A stretch of 45,181 nucleotides of DNA, taken from NCBI GenBank assembly GCA_030523325.1, contig JAUNIS010000019.1:1-45181 (forward strand), written 5' to 3'. Origin of the DNA: Phascolarctobacterium sp. GTDB lineage: Bacteria; Bacillota; Negativicutes; Acidaminococcales; Acidaminococcaceae. Below the pieces are notes generated by a model. It searched no databases. It was given only the letters and a program-made list of their open reading frames with translations, and was not told the origin of the DNA. This document shows positions 15,682-24,394 of the stretch, in pieces. The position numbers and the translations under genes are program-made. Each line of letters opens with the position of its first letter. Position 1 is the first letter of the stretch.

Positions 15682-18036
15682 ATGGGATTTAAAGATTTAT
15701 TGGGCAAGAAAATGCTCTTTTTCGATGGAGCAACAGGTACTCAATTGCAAGCACGTGGCTTAAAGCCTGGTGAGATTCCGGAAAGCTGGAACTTTATTCA
15801 TCCAGATTTAGTTGAGGAAGTTCACCGTTCTTATTTGGATATTGGCAGTAATATTGTTAAATCAAATACTTTTGGAGCGAATCCATTAAAATTAAAAGGG
15901 ACTGGACTCGATTCTCGTGAAGTTATACACGCTGCTATCAAGATAGCTAAGAAAGCGATTGACGGCAGACCTAATAAATTTGTAGCCTTCAATATTGGCC
16001 CGTGTGGAAAACTCTTAGCTCCTATTGGCGATTTGCCTTTTGAAGAGGCTGTGAAAAATTTTGGTGAGATGGCTCGTTACGGAGAAGAAGCTGGTGCTGA
16101 TTTAATTCTCATCGAAACCATGAGCGATACCTACGAGTTAAAGGCTGCGATTCTAGCTTGTAAAGAAAATACCAACCTGCCTATTTGCGTGACGATGACC
16201 TTTGATCAAAGCGGCAAGCTTTTAACCGGTGGCAGTGTTGAAACGGCAAGTATTCTCTGCGAAGCTTTAGGTGTAGATGCAATTGGTTTTAATTGCGGCC
16301 TTGGTCCCGAGCAGGTTGGCAAATTATTAGATCAAATGGTTGAGTCGACCAATCTTCCCATCATTATTAATCCTAACGCGGGTTTGCCCATAGAAAGAGA
16401 TGGAAAAACTTGTTACGACGTTGGTCCTGAAGATTTTGCCGAACTGATGTATAAATTGGCTGACCGAGCAAGTATTATCGGTGGATGTTGCGGTACAACT
16501 CCTGCGCATATTCAAGCCGAAATAGAAAAATGTAAAAATCTCAAGCCTGCTGGTTATCGTCATAATAAGGTTACGGCTATTACGAGCTATGGTAATTGTG
16601 TAAAGCTGGGTGATGATCCGGTAATTATTGGTGAACGTATTAATCCTACAGGTAAGAAACGTTTAAAGGAAGCAATTTTAGCTGAAGATATCGATTATAT
16701 TTGTCGTTTAGGCTTGGAACAAATCGATGTGGGCGCACATATTCTCGACGTTAATGTTGGCACGCCAGGTATTGACGAACCTGCAATGCTTGCTAAAGTC
16801 GTGCCTGCCCTTCAAGCAATTGCGGATACACCGTTACAGATTGATACTTCTAATATCGAAGCGATGGAAAAAGCTTTGCGTGTTTATAACGGACGTCCTA
16901 TGCTTAATTCTGTAAATGGTAAAGAAGAAAGCTTGCAGGCAGTCTTACCCTTAGCAAAAAAATATGGTGCCATCGTAGTAGCCCTTTGTCTCGATGATAA
17001 TGGTATTCCTAATACTGCTGCAGGTCGCATTGCTATTGCCGTTAAAATTATTGCGCGTGCAAGTGAGTACGGCATTAGGCCTGAACATATCGTAGTAGAT
17101 CCTTTGGCTCTTACCATTTCTACGGGCAGTGAAAATGCAAAGATTGCTTTAGAAGTAATCCGCAGCATGAAGGCCCGTGGCATTCATACTGTAATGGGTG
17201 TATCAAACATTTCCTTTGGTTTGCCTGGACGCGAAGCAGTTAACGGAACATTTTTTGCAATGGCACTTAACGCAGGATTGTCTTGCGGAATTATTAATCC
17301 GCAAACTGAAGCAATGCAAGCAGCTTATCATGGTTATAGAGCCTTGATGGGTTTTGATGAAGGCTGCAAGGATTACGTAGACCGTTATGCGAATACAGCT
17401 AAGGCTGCTCCCGTAGTTTTAAGTGAAATGAGTCTTTACGATGCAATCGTTCGCGGCATGCAGGGAGAAGCCCGCAAAGCAGCAGCGAGTTACTTGAAGA
17501 ATGAAACTCCTTTGGAAATCATTAATAAATATTTAATTCCGGCTCTCGATTATGTTGGAGATGGTTTCGAAAAGAAAACCATGTTCTTGCCACAGCTTTT
17601 GATGAGTGCGGACGCGGCCAAGGCTGCTTTTGAAGTTATTCGCGAGGCAGTAGGGGTTGGTGAAACTAAAGGAGAAACAGTCATAATTGCAACTGTGCGA
17701 GGGGACATTCATGACATTGGTAAAAATATTGTGAAGGTGCTTATGGAAAATTACGGCTATAATGTGTTAGACTTAGGCAAGGATGTTCCTGTGGAAGAAA
17801 TCGTCCGTGTGGCCAAGGAGACTGGTGCAAAGGTCGTAGGTTTGAGTGCTCTTATGACGACAACAGTTGGTGCAATGGCCGATACTATTCAAGCACTTCG
17901 CAAGGAAGCAAGTTGTCAAGTTGTCGTAGGCGGGGCAGTGCTTACTGAGGATTACGCAAGTGAAATCGGTGCTGATGGATACGCACCCAACGCAGTTGCC
18001 GCAGTTAATTTTGTAAATGATGTGTTTAAAGCGTAA
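15682..18036 (+). CDS. metH: cobalamin-dependent methionine synthase, short form
   Basis: A 784-residue MetH with the homocysteine module (FFDGATGTQLQ at 13-23; zinc ligands C205, C269, C270 in GFNCG and GGCCGTTP), the methyl-THF module (VIIGERINPTGKK, then DPLALTIS) and the B12 module with DIHDIGKN (675-682; cobalt ligand H677). It stops before the reactivation domain, which is supplied by the preceding gene. The ATG at 15682 has ribosome site AGGGAGGAG; longer in-frame starts lie within the previous gene. Growth on methionine biosynthesis therefore needs B12. Confidence 0.95.
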   Translation: MGFKDLLGKKMLFFDGATGTQLQARGLKPGEIPESWNFIHPDLVEEVHRSYLDIGSNIVKSNTFGANPLKLKGTGLDSREVIHAAIKIAKKAIDGRPNKFVAFNIGPCGKLLAPIGDLPFEEAVKNFGEMARYGEEAGADLILIETMSDTYELKAAILACKENTNLPICVTMTFDQSGKLLTGGSVETASILCEALGVDAIGFNCGLGPEQVGKLLDQMVESTNLPIIINPNAGLPIERDGKTCYDVGPEDFAELMYKLADRASIIGGCCGTTPAHIQAEIEKCKNLKPAGYRHNKVTAITSYGNCVKLGDDPVIIGERINPTGKKRLKEAILAEDIDYICRLGLEQIDVGAHILDVNVGTPGIDEPAMLAKVVPALQAIADTPLQIDTSNIEAMEKALRVYNGRPMLNSVNGKEESLQAVLPLAKKYGAIVVALCLDDNGIPNTAAGRIAIAVKIIARASEYGIRPEHIVVDPLALTISTGSENAKIALEVIRSMKARGIHTVMGVSNISFGLPGREAVNGTFFAMALNAGLSCGIINPQTEAMQAAYHGYRALMGFDEGCKDYVDRYANTAKAAPVVLSEMSLYDAIVRGMQGEARKAAASYLKNETPLEIINKYLIPALDYVGDGFEKKTMFLPQLLMSADAAKAAFEVIREAVGVGETKGETVIIATVRGDIHDIGKNIVKVLMENYGYNVLDLGKDVPVEEIVRVAKETGAKVVGLSALMTTTVGAMADTIQALRKEASCQVVVGGAVLTEDYASEIGADGYAPNAVAAVNFVNDVFKA

Positions 18037-18111
18037 AGCATTTAATAAGTCTGCAATAAATTTTCATATCTGCAAAAAAAGTTTTGCTAAAACTTTAGGA
18101 CCTTGAAAAAA

Positions 18112-18205
18112 TTCATTCTGCAAATTAAGTTTCAAACTGCAAAGTTTTTCATTCTACGAATTAAGTTTCAAACTGCAAAATTATTCATTCTACAAAATAA
18201 ATTGT
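18112..18205 (+). repeat. 36-bp direct repeats, two full and one partial copy
   Basis: Units beginning TTCATTCTRC start at 18112, 18148 and 18184. Copies share AATTAAGTTTCAAACTGCAAA; the third is truncated. A related CTGCAAAAAAAG segment precedes them from about 18069. They lie in the 18037-18347 gap, which otherwise holds only a terminator and no gene. There are no regular unique spacers, so it is not a CRISPR array. Confidence 0.7.
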
Positions 18206-18218
18206 TTATTAAGTATAA

Positions 18219-18260
18219 AAAATAATCAGCAAGTCCTGTCGGACTTGCTGATTATTTTTT
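18219..18260. terminator. strong bidirectional terminator
   Basis: AATAATCAGCAAGTCC (18221-18236) and its exact complement (18241-18256) form a 16-bp perfect stem with a TGTC loop, flanked by A-run and T-run. It serves the metF-metH operon on the plus strand and can stop the minus-strand Spy-like gene. Confidence 0.9.
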
Positions 18261-18347
18261 GTCTTGAGACATATTGAGGAGAGAAAGAAAGGATGTTTAT
18301 CTATGAAAAATCTTGTATGCGTTAATAGATGCTCGTTCTAAAAATTA

Positions 18348-18959
18348 TTATTTAGTAGGAGGAGCAGGAGGAGGGCCGCCTTGAGGACCATGATGCATGT
18401 CGGGACCACCTTGAGGACCATGTTCAGGGCCGCCGAAGTGTCTGCCTTCGCCAGGACCCTTATGCATACCTTTGTGTTTAGGTGGACGAGAAAGTTTTAC
18501 TACTTCGCGTTGCTCAGGAGTCATTTTTTCCATGCGTTCTTTCATTTCTTTGCGATGATCTTGAACTACTTTTTGGAAATCTTTTTGGTCTTTGATGAAT
18601 TTTCTAACTTCAACTCTTTGCTCAGGAGTGAGGTCTTTCATTTTTTCATTCATCATTTTTTCACGTTTTTCTTGTTGTTCCTTGCGGAATTTTTCCATAT
18701 GAGCTTTGCGTTCTTCAGGAGTCATTTTCTTCCAAGCTTCGCGTTTAGCTTGGTTTTCCTTGTGTAGTTGTTCACGTTGTTCGGGAGTCATTTTTTCGAA
18801 TTTACCGTTGCGATGATGACCACGTTGGTCGCTAATTGCAGGACGGTCATTGGCAGCAGGTGCTTGCTTAGCATCGGACATGTTGTCGGAAGCAAATGCA
18901 CATGCACATAAAGCGGAAAGAACAGCTGCAGTTAAGAAAGCTTTTTTCATATTAATCAT
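18348..18959 (-). CDS. exported Spy/CpxP-like LTxxQ-repeat protein
   Basis: A 203-residue secreted protein. An N-terminal signal peptide (about 1-24, cleavage after AFA before SDN) is followed by a highly charged, helical Lys/Glu/Met region with four LTxxQ-like repeats (KMTPEQRE, KMTPEERK, LTPEQRV, KMTPEQRE). This motif is shared with the periplasmic chaperones Spy and CpxP. The last 45 residues are His/Gly/Pro-rich (GMHKGPGEGRHFGG...) and may bind metal. A perfect AAGGAGG lies 8 bases before the start. A periplasmic product of this kind fits a diderm Firmicute. Role inferred: envelope stress chaperone or metal-binding protein. Confidence 0.7.
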   Translation of the reverse strand: MINMKKAFLTAAVLSALCACAFASDNMSDAKQAPAANDRPAISDQRGHHRNGKFEKMTPEQREQLHKENQAKREAWKKMTPEERKAHMEKFRKEQQEKREKMMNEKMKDLTPEQRVEVRKFIKDQKDFQKVVQDHRKEMKERMEKMTPEQREVVKLSRPPKHKGMHKGPGEGRHFGGPEHGPQGGPDMHHGPQGGPPPAPPTK

Positions 18960-18984
18960 TGTCAGTACCTCCTTAGGGTAGAGT

Positions 18985-19030
18985 GTATTAAGATTGTTGT
19001 TTTTATTTCCAACCTATTTCCTTTAGGTTG
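18985..19030 (-). promoter_or_regulatory. promoter and inverted-repeat operator of the Spy-like gene
   Basis: On the minus strand TTGGAA (19012-19007) and TAATAC (18990-18985) are separated by 16 bases. CAACCTA (19010-19016) and TAGGTTG (19024-19030) form a perfect 7-bp inverted repeat that overlaps the -35 box, the position expected for a repressor or response-regulator site. Confidence 0.5.
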
Positions 19031-19100
19031 ATTTTATTTTACCTTTACTTTATGACGAATTTATGTCTTGAATTAGTTATTTTTATGTTTTTACAAAAAT

Positions 19101-19301
19101 ATGGCAAGATTTTCATCCTGCCATAAGGGTTTTTATCTGAGTGTTCGCAAGGCCATAGCCTGAAGAATTCGCTGCAATTCATTAAAATGTTGCAAGGTGT
19201 AGAAGCACTGTGAATCTGAAAGCGTATGTCGATTATCTGTCTAACTGATGCGATGCCTCGCTACTTTGCAAACCTTGTTTGATGCCTAGAATCCTAGTAA
19301 G
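19101..19301 (-). terminator. terminator and unexplained spacer after the DUF445 pair
   Basis: ATGGCA (19101-19106) and TGCCAT (19119-19124), with an inner GAT/ATC pair, form a hairpin followed on the minus strand by ATTTTTG. Between it and the DUF445 stop (19125-19301) there is no frame or obvious structure; I see nothing assignable there. Confidence 0.5.
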
Positions 19302-20609
19302 CTAACAACAAATTTTAATGATATAGATTAATAAACCAATTGTTCCTCCGACAATTGATCCGTTTAAACGAATGAAGGTTAAGTCCTCGTCTACCTTGCT
19401 TTGAATTAATTTGTTTAAATCGTCGTCCGTCAGTTTATCCATAATTTTGCTGATAATTGGAGAAAGCATACTCTGGGCTGTTAAGAGAGCGAGTCCACTG
19501 AGATGCTTGAGATAATTTTCTAAATTCCGTCTTAGTTCAGCGCTTGAGCGAAGCTCTGTTTCTAAAGAGTCACAAGCACTGTTAATAATCTGCGCTAAAA
19601 TGGTCGGACGAGCGATTTCCATACTATTGCCTTCGGGTCTCGTAGCAGTCTTGATAGTACTTGCAATTAGTCGTTCAAGGACAAACTTTAATTCTACATT
19701 ATTAATTAAATCGGTTTGCAGTTTTAAAATTGTTGCGTGCCAGTCGGGGCTTTCGTGAAAGACTGTAAGAGATTTGCGTACTTTTTCTACGAACCAGCTG
19801 CGCAAATAATCGTTGTTTCTTAGTCCACCAACAGTAACTAACGCTTCATCGTAGAGCTTAGCAGCTAATTCTTCTTCATTAAGAATACCTGTTGCTCTGG
19901 CCATCATAATTTTCATTTTGCCCAAGAAAGAGCTTTCTTCTTCCGCAACCTTTTCGTCGATCTTTTGGCGAATGTAATTATAAACAGCCGGCGTGTGAGC
20001 ATACGCATCACATTTGTCAATCAAATAATCGAAAATGAGATTGTTTTTTTCAACCTTGAGGTAATTAGCAAGAAATTCGTCTAATTTACCATAAAAATCT
20101 ACGCCGAGTAATTCACGTTTAACAAGAGTTTCGAGTTCGGTTGCCAGGGCAAGGATATCCAGGTTTTGCAAATAATTTTCTGCAGCATCTAAGAGCAGAC
20201 CCTTCACTTTATTACGATTGTTATCCATATCTAAATAATGCAATGCTTCATCGACCAGGGAATAATTATTGCGCTCTGCCAGAAGTTTACGTCTTGTCAA
20301 AAATTCTTTGGCAACCATGTCGCCGCAGCCAGCAGTCAGTTTGTCGCGATAATGTGGAATGAGGGCAGTGTGATAACTAATGCCGAAGGGTTTCCTAAAG
20401 AGTGCTTCCACGGCAAAATAATCGGCAATGCCACCGACGAGTGATGCTTCTAAAACGTAGTAAACACCTTCTGCAATGAAGGATGGATGGGTAATTTTTA
20501 TGTACAGGGAAGCAAGAAAACCAAGAGATAAACTGCAAAGGACATAGTTGGCTTTTTGACTTGGAACGAAGCTGCGCCAAGAAGCTGCTATATTTTTTTC
20601 TTCCGTCAT
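19302..20609 (-). CDS. DUF445 family membrane protein (second copy)
   Basis: A 435-residue protein of the DUF445 family. It has N-terminal membrane segments (NYVLCSLSLGFLASLYIKI, then YYVLEASLVGGIADYFAVEALFRKPFG), a long helical soluble middle and a C-terminal membrane hairpin after LNGSIVGGTIGLLIYIIK. The ATG at 20609 overlaps the TAA of the preceding gene (TAATG); a GTG nine bases earlier has a poorer ribosome site. It is a diverged paralogue of its partner, sharing GIxYHT, ALFxxPLG/PFG and DLxxIRLNGxIVGG. Family function is unknown; an envelope-tethered role is likely. Confidence 0.85.
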   Translation of the reverse strand: MTEEKNIAASWRSFVPSQKANYVLCSLSLGFLASLYIKITHPSFIAEGVYYVLEASLVGGIADYFAVEALFRKPFGISYHTALIPHYRDKLTAGCGDMVAKEFLTRRKLLAERNNYSLVDEALHYLDMDNNRNKVKGLLLDAAENYLQNLDILALATELETLVKRELLGVDFYGKLDEFLANYLKVEKNNLIFDYLIDKCDAYAHTPAVYNYIRQKIDEKVAEEESSFLGKMKIMMARATGILNEEELAAKLYDEALVTVGGLRNNDYLRSWFVEKVRKSLTVFHESPDWHATILKLQTDLINNVELKFVLERLIASTIKTATRPEGNSMEIARPTILAQIINSACDSLETELRSSAELRRNLENYLKHLSGLALLTAQSMLSPIISKIMDKLTDDDLNKLIQSKVDEDLTFIRLNGSIVGGTIGLLIYIIKICC

Positions 20610-21817
20610 TAGCTCCACATCCTTTCTGCGATTAAAGTAATCAAATAAAGTAGCATACCAGCAAATCCACCTACGATGGTACCGTTAAGACGAATCATTT
20701 GTAAATCATCGCCTACGCGGCCTTCGATAGTTTGCACTAATTCTTCGTCTGAGTAGGAGGAGAGTTTTTCCGTGACTAATTTTGTAATAGCGTCGTGTTT
20801 TTTCATCAAAGCCTTCTTGAAAAGGTCCCGTAAAAATGCGTCTAGCTTTGATTTGACGGCTTCGCTTTCATTAACATTCTCAAGTTTTGCCTCTAGGTAT
20901 GCATACATAGGCTCTGCGTCCTTGGTCATCAGCATCTGTTCAAGAGGTGCAAGCTTTGCGAGAACCATACTTGTTGCGTAATTATTGATAAACACAGCAA
21001 AATTTTCATTGCTCCTTAATTCGCCAATTTTTTCCAAAAGCATATTCTTTAGTTTGATTCTCAGCTCATGCTCGGGATTGCGCAATTCTTGTAAATAATT
21101 TTTGGCAGCAGTAAGACATTGCTTGGTGATTTCTTCCACAGATATTTTTGCAAAAATTTGTCTGAGCAGGATATCACCTGTATATTTTTGACTAGCCTTA
21201 TCGAGAAGATTTGCTACAATGCCTTTTAATTCTTCGTCGTGAGAGGCAAAATCCTTCAATGTTATGAGCATCATATCGATGGACGGATTAAGATAGTCCT
21301 TACGAATGATTTGTTCTGAGACGTCAAGTAAATGTGTAGGCAACTTCAGACTGGCGATAGCCTCGGGAATTTTTCCCGCTGCAAGATTTTTGAAGCTTTG
21401 CAGGTCAGTCTTGGCCAAAAAACTTGCGATTAAAGGTTTTGCTGCTAAGCCAAGAGCTTTTTTACCAGGCTCGCTTTGCAAATGGTTAATAATTAATTGA
21501 GCAAGAGGAATATCCTTGGTTGTCTCGAGAATATTTTCTACGCTTAAAAGGTCGTTACAAATAAAAGCCGCAAGGTCATGCTCGATGCGTTTACGGTTAT
21601 TAATGAGGACATTGGTGTGATAGCTAATACCCAATGGTTCATGAAAGAGAGCTGTGATACCGAACCAGTCCGCAAGACCACCCACGGTTGCAGCCATAAA
21701 GCCGTGGTGCAAGAGACTGATGAAAACATTTCCCTCGGCAAAGGGATAAGTTGCTGCTGTGCCAATACCCGCTGTGACAAGAGATCCTAGGGCTAAATTT
21801 TTCTTGGAAATTGTCAT
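20609..21817 (-). CDS. DUF445 family membrane protein (first copy)
   Basis: A 402-residue DUF445 protein. It has an N-terminal hydrophobic segment (LGSLVTAGIGTAATYPFA), GFMAATVGGLADWFGITALFHEPLG, a helical central region, and C-terminal RLNGTIVGGFAGMLLYLITLIAERMW. Ribosome site AAGGAAGGA. First gene of a two-gene minus-strand operon with the other DUF445 gene. No catalytic motif is recognisable. Confidence 0.87.
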   Translation of the reverse strand: MTISKKNLALGSLVTAGIGTAATYPFAEGNVFISLLHHGFMAATVGGLADWFGITALFHEPLGISYHTNVLINNRKRIEHDLAAFICNDLLSVENILETTKDIPLAQLIINHLQSEPGKKALGLAAKPLIASFLAKTDLQSFKNLAAGKIPEAIASLKLPTHLLDVSEQIIRKDYLNPSIDMMLITLKDFASHDEELKGIVANLLDKASQKYTGDILLRQIFAKISVEEITKQCLTAAKNYLQELRNPEHELRIKLKNMLLEKIGELRSNENFAVFINNYATSMVLAKLAPLEQMLMTKDAEPMYAYLEAKLENVNESEAVKSKLDAFLRDLFKKALMKKHDAITKLVTEKLSSYSDEELVQTIEGRVGDDLQMIRLNGTIVGGFAGMLLYLITLIAERMWS

Positions 21818-21888
21818 AAAAATCCTTCCTTAGCTATTTAAAGGTTTATAGTTGCAAGAAATAAATAAGTTTTTAATTTCATATCCGT

Positions 21889-21917
21889 ATTATACAATAA
21901 TTTTGGAGAAAAACCAA
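21889..21917 (-). promoter_or_regulatory. promoter of the DUF445 operon
   Basis: Minus-strand TTGGTT (21917-21912), 17-base spacer, TATAAT (21894-21889), about 70 bases upstream of the first DUF445 start. Confidence 0.7.
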
Positions 21918-21983
21918 GAACTCTTCTAAAGATTATTGAAAAACAATGTCTTGAGAAAGGAAAATTTTCTGAAAAATATAGTT

Positions 21984-22061
21984 TTAACAAAAGTTAGAAT
22001 TAGTATATAATATATTGGTAAGAAAAATTTCGGAAACTGCAGAAAGGTTTTATATCTGCAG
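21984..22061 (+). promoter_or_regulatory. promoter and leader hairpin of the two-component operon
   Basis: TTAACA (21984-21989), 16-base spacer, TATAAT (22006-22011). In the transcribed leader CTGCAGA (22037-22043) and TCTGCAG (22055-22061) form an inverted repeat that may be an operator or hairpin. A further TTGACA (22071) with TATGTT (22094), 17 bases apart, is too near the ribosome site to be the main start. Confidence 0.55.
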
Positions 22062-22116
22062 CTTCATCAATTGACAAAAACAAGCAATTTCTATATGTTC
22101 TTGGAGGCACGATATA

Positions 22117-22818
22117 ATGAAAAAAATTTTAATCGCCGACGACAGTAAACAAATCACAACTATTTTGTCTAGCTATGCCAAAAAAGAAGGCTTTGAACCC
22201 GTTATTGCTTTTGACGGGCAGGAGGCTTTGGATAAATTCGAGGCAAATAAAAAAGAAATTGTCATGTTGCTTTTAGACGTGATGATGCCTAAGCTTGACG
22301 GCTTTGAGGTGTGCCGTCAGATTCGCGCGAAATCCATGGTACCCATTATTATGGTTACAGCTCGTGGTGAGGATTACGATCGAATTATGGGACTTGATAC
22401 CGGTGCAGATGATTACGTAGTTAAGCCATTTAGCGCAAATGAAGTTATGGCTCGCATTCGTGCGATTTTACGTCGCTTGCCCGCCCAAGAGGAAGAAACA
22501 CAAACTAACTCTGGCAATATTTATAAATATGATAATTTAGTTGTCAATCTTGACAATTATACTGTGACTATTGGGGGCGAGGACGTACCCTTAACTAAGA
22601 AGGAAATCGAATTAGTCTGGACCTTGGCAAAAAATAATACGAAAGTTTTTAGCCGCGATAATCTTCTAGATGCTCTTTGGGGCTATGATTATTATGGAGA
22701 TAGTCGTACTGTTGACAGTCATATCAAGAGACTGCGTGCCAAATTAGATAAATATCCTCATGAAGCATGGGATATCAAAACCATCTGGGGTGTTGGATAC
22801 CGTTTTGAGGTAAAATAA
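22117..22818 (+). CDS. OmpR/PhoB-family response regulator
   Basis: A 233-residue regulator: receiver domain with acidic pocket D8-D9, phospho-acceptor D54 (LLLDVMMP), T81 and K103 (VVKPFS), then a winged-helix DNA-binding domain (about 135-232) ending VDSHIKRLRAKLD...TIWGVGYRFEVK. Paired with the histidine kinase that starts one base after its stop. Ribosome site TTGGAGG. The signal and regulon are unknown; the neighbouring genes (SDR, racemase) may be co-transcribed. Confidence 0.93.
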   Translation: MKKILIADDSKQITTILSSYAKKEGFEPVIAFDGQEALDKFEANKKEIVMLLLDVMMPKLDGFEVCRQIRAKSMVPIIMVTARGEDYDRIMGLDTGADDYVVKPFSANEVMARIRAILRRLPAQEEETQTNSGNIYKYDNLVVNLDNYTVTIGGEDVPLTKKEIELVWTLAKNNTKVFSRDNLLDALWGYDYYGDSRTVDSHIKRLRAKLDKYPHEAWDIKTIWGVGYRFEVK

Positions 22819-22819
22819 A

Positions 22820-24394
22820 ATGAGAAATAAGATTGCGGTCAAACTGGCTGCATACTTTGGCGGCGTGTTGCTTTTATTTGCTCTTGTAATAGGTGCGACT
22901 TTTAGAAATCAATTTTCCAAGCATACTCAAGAGGTGCAAAAAAAGGAGATTACCCTGCGGGCACAGAACGCTGCTAAAATAATTTCTAATAATTTACAGA
23001 ACATTACCAGGCATAATAGTCAGGGTATTACCGATAGTAAATTTATTCGCGATCTCGATTTGGTTACAGGGGATTTTATCGTTGTTATCGACGCAGAGCA
23101 TAATCTGAGTCTGGATAGAGAGGGCATGCAAAACTTTCGCAAGAAGGCTTTGGAAAAAAATCAAAATGATCCTGCACGTAACATCCAAAAATTTGAGGGC
23201 GTAGGCCGGAGAGCTCCCAGAACAGGTAAGGAAGCCTTCGAACTTTTGCCTGATGAAATGAAAAAACGTATTGTCAGATGCCTCAAGGATGGTACGCAAT
23301 TTACCAGGGAACAATATAATCCTTTCTTCCATACTGTTATGGTTACTGTCGGCGTGCCTATTTATGGGCCCAATAATGATATTCATTCCGTACTGCTTTT
23401 GAATTCCAACGTAGAGGGCAAGGGCGAGGCTGCCAAGTCAGGCGTGCGCATTTTACTTTTGTGCTTACTCGTTGGCTTTGCACTATGCGTATTAATGAGT
23501 GTGCTGCTTTCCTATCGTTTTACCAAACCATTAAAGAAAATGGAAAGCAATGCCGAACTCATTGCCCAAGGTAATTATAAGGTGCGTAACGACATTGAGC
23601 AGGACGATGAAATTGGCGACTTAGCAGATAAGCTTGACGAAATGGCGGAAAAACTTGGTCTTGCTGCTGAAGAAAGTCAAAAGCTTGAAAAGATGCGTAA
23701 GGATTTCATCGCAAATATTTCGCATGAATTACGTACACCTGTTACGGTTATTCGTGGCAGCCTGGAGGCTCTTAATGATGGAGTTGTTACGGAGACTGAG
23801 GACGTCAAGGAATTCCATGACCAAATGTATAAGGAAAGTATTTTCTTGCAACGACTCATTAACGATCTTTTAGATTTGTCCCGCTTGCAGAATGCTGATT
23901 TCCCCATCGAAAAATCTCCTCTCAACCTGTGTGAGACAATTCTTGATGCCGTACGCGGTGCAAGGCGCATGGGTGCGGAGAAAAATATTTCTGTCAGTGA
24001 AGAGCTAGATACGGATATGTATATGGTCAATGGTGACTATGGTCGCATTCGTCAAATGCTGATGGTATTCTTACATAATGCTGTTAAATTTTCACCTGAG
24101 GATAGTTCTATCGAGGTTAGTTTGCAAAAGAACGAGATTTTCGTTACCGACCACGGTTGTGGAATGAGCCCGGCAGATGTCGAATACGCGTTTGAAAGAT
24201 TCCACAAGGCTCATAACGAACAAAATAAATCAGGCAGTGGTTTAGGTCTGGCAATAGCTCGACAAATTGCGCTTCGTCATGATATGGAGCTGGGCATTAA
24301 GAGTGAAGAAGGCAAGGGTACGACCATTATCGTGCATTTGCCGGACAAATTAGAAGCAGATGCTTTGACAAATGAGGATGAAAAGCATGAGTAA
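22820..24394 (+). CDS. membrane sensor histidine kinase
   Basis: A 524-residue HK: TM1 about 8-28, an extracytoplasmic sensor of about 180 residues, TM2 about 208-231, a HAMP linker (TKPLKKMESNAELIAQGNY), the dimerisation/phospho-acceptor helix FIANISHELRTPV with H302, and an ATPase domain with N-box (FLHNAVKFS), DHGCGMS and GSGLGLAIARQIA. No PAS domain is evident. The sensor domain is basic and not recognisable. It overlaps the SDR gene by 8 bases. Confidence 0.92.
   Translation: MRNKIAVKLAAYFGGVLLLFALVIGATFRNQFSKHTQEVQKKEITLRAQNAAKIISNNLQNITRHNSQGITDSKFIRDLDLVTGDFIVVIDAEHNLSLDREGMQNFRKKALEKNQNDPARNIQKFEGVGRRAPRTGKEAFELLPDEMKKRIVRCLKDGTQFTREQYNPFFHTVMVTVGVPIYGPNNDIHSVLLLNSNVEGKGEAAKSGVRILLLCLLVGFALCVLMSVLLSYRFTKPLKKMESNAELIAQGNYKVRNDIEQDDEIGDLADKLDEMAEKLGLAAEESQKLEKMRKDFIANISHELRTPVTVIRGSLEALNDGVVTETEDVKEFHDQMYKESIFLQRLINDLLDLSRLQNADFPIEKSPLNLCETILDAVRGARRMGAEKNISVSEELDTDMYMVNGDYGRIRQMLMVFLHNAVKFSPEDSSIEVSLQKNEIFVTDHGCGMSPADVEYAFERFHKAHNEQNKSGSGLGLAIARQIALRHDMELGIKSEEGKGTTIIVHLPDKLEADALTNEDEKHE

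Noticed and set aside
18293..18340. Two tiny frames after GAGGAGAGAAAGAAAGG, of 10 and 12 codons
   Set aside because: Ribosome-like sequence is present, but the frames overlap, have no promoter and lead to a convergent gene; too short to support.
22071..22099. TTGACA / TATGTT promoter directly before the response regulator
   Set aside because: Transcription would start at or after the ribosome site, so the upstream TTAACA/TATAAT promoter is preferred.
22994..23386. 130-codon minus-strand frame inside the histidine kinase gene
   Set aside because: Antisense shadow of a membrane sensor domain; no ribosome site and no recognisable domain.
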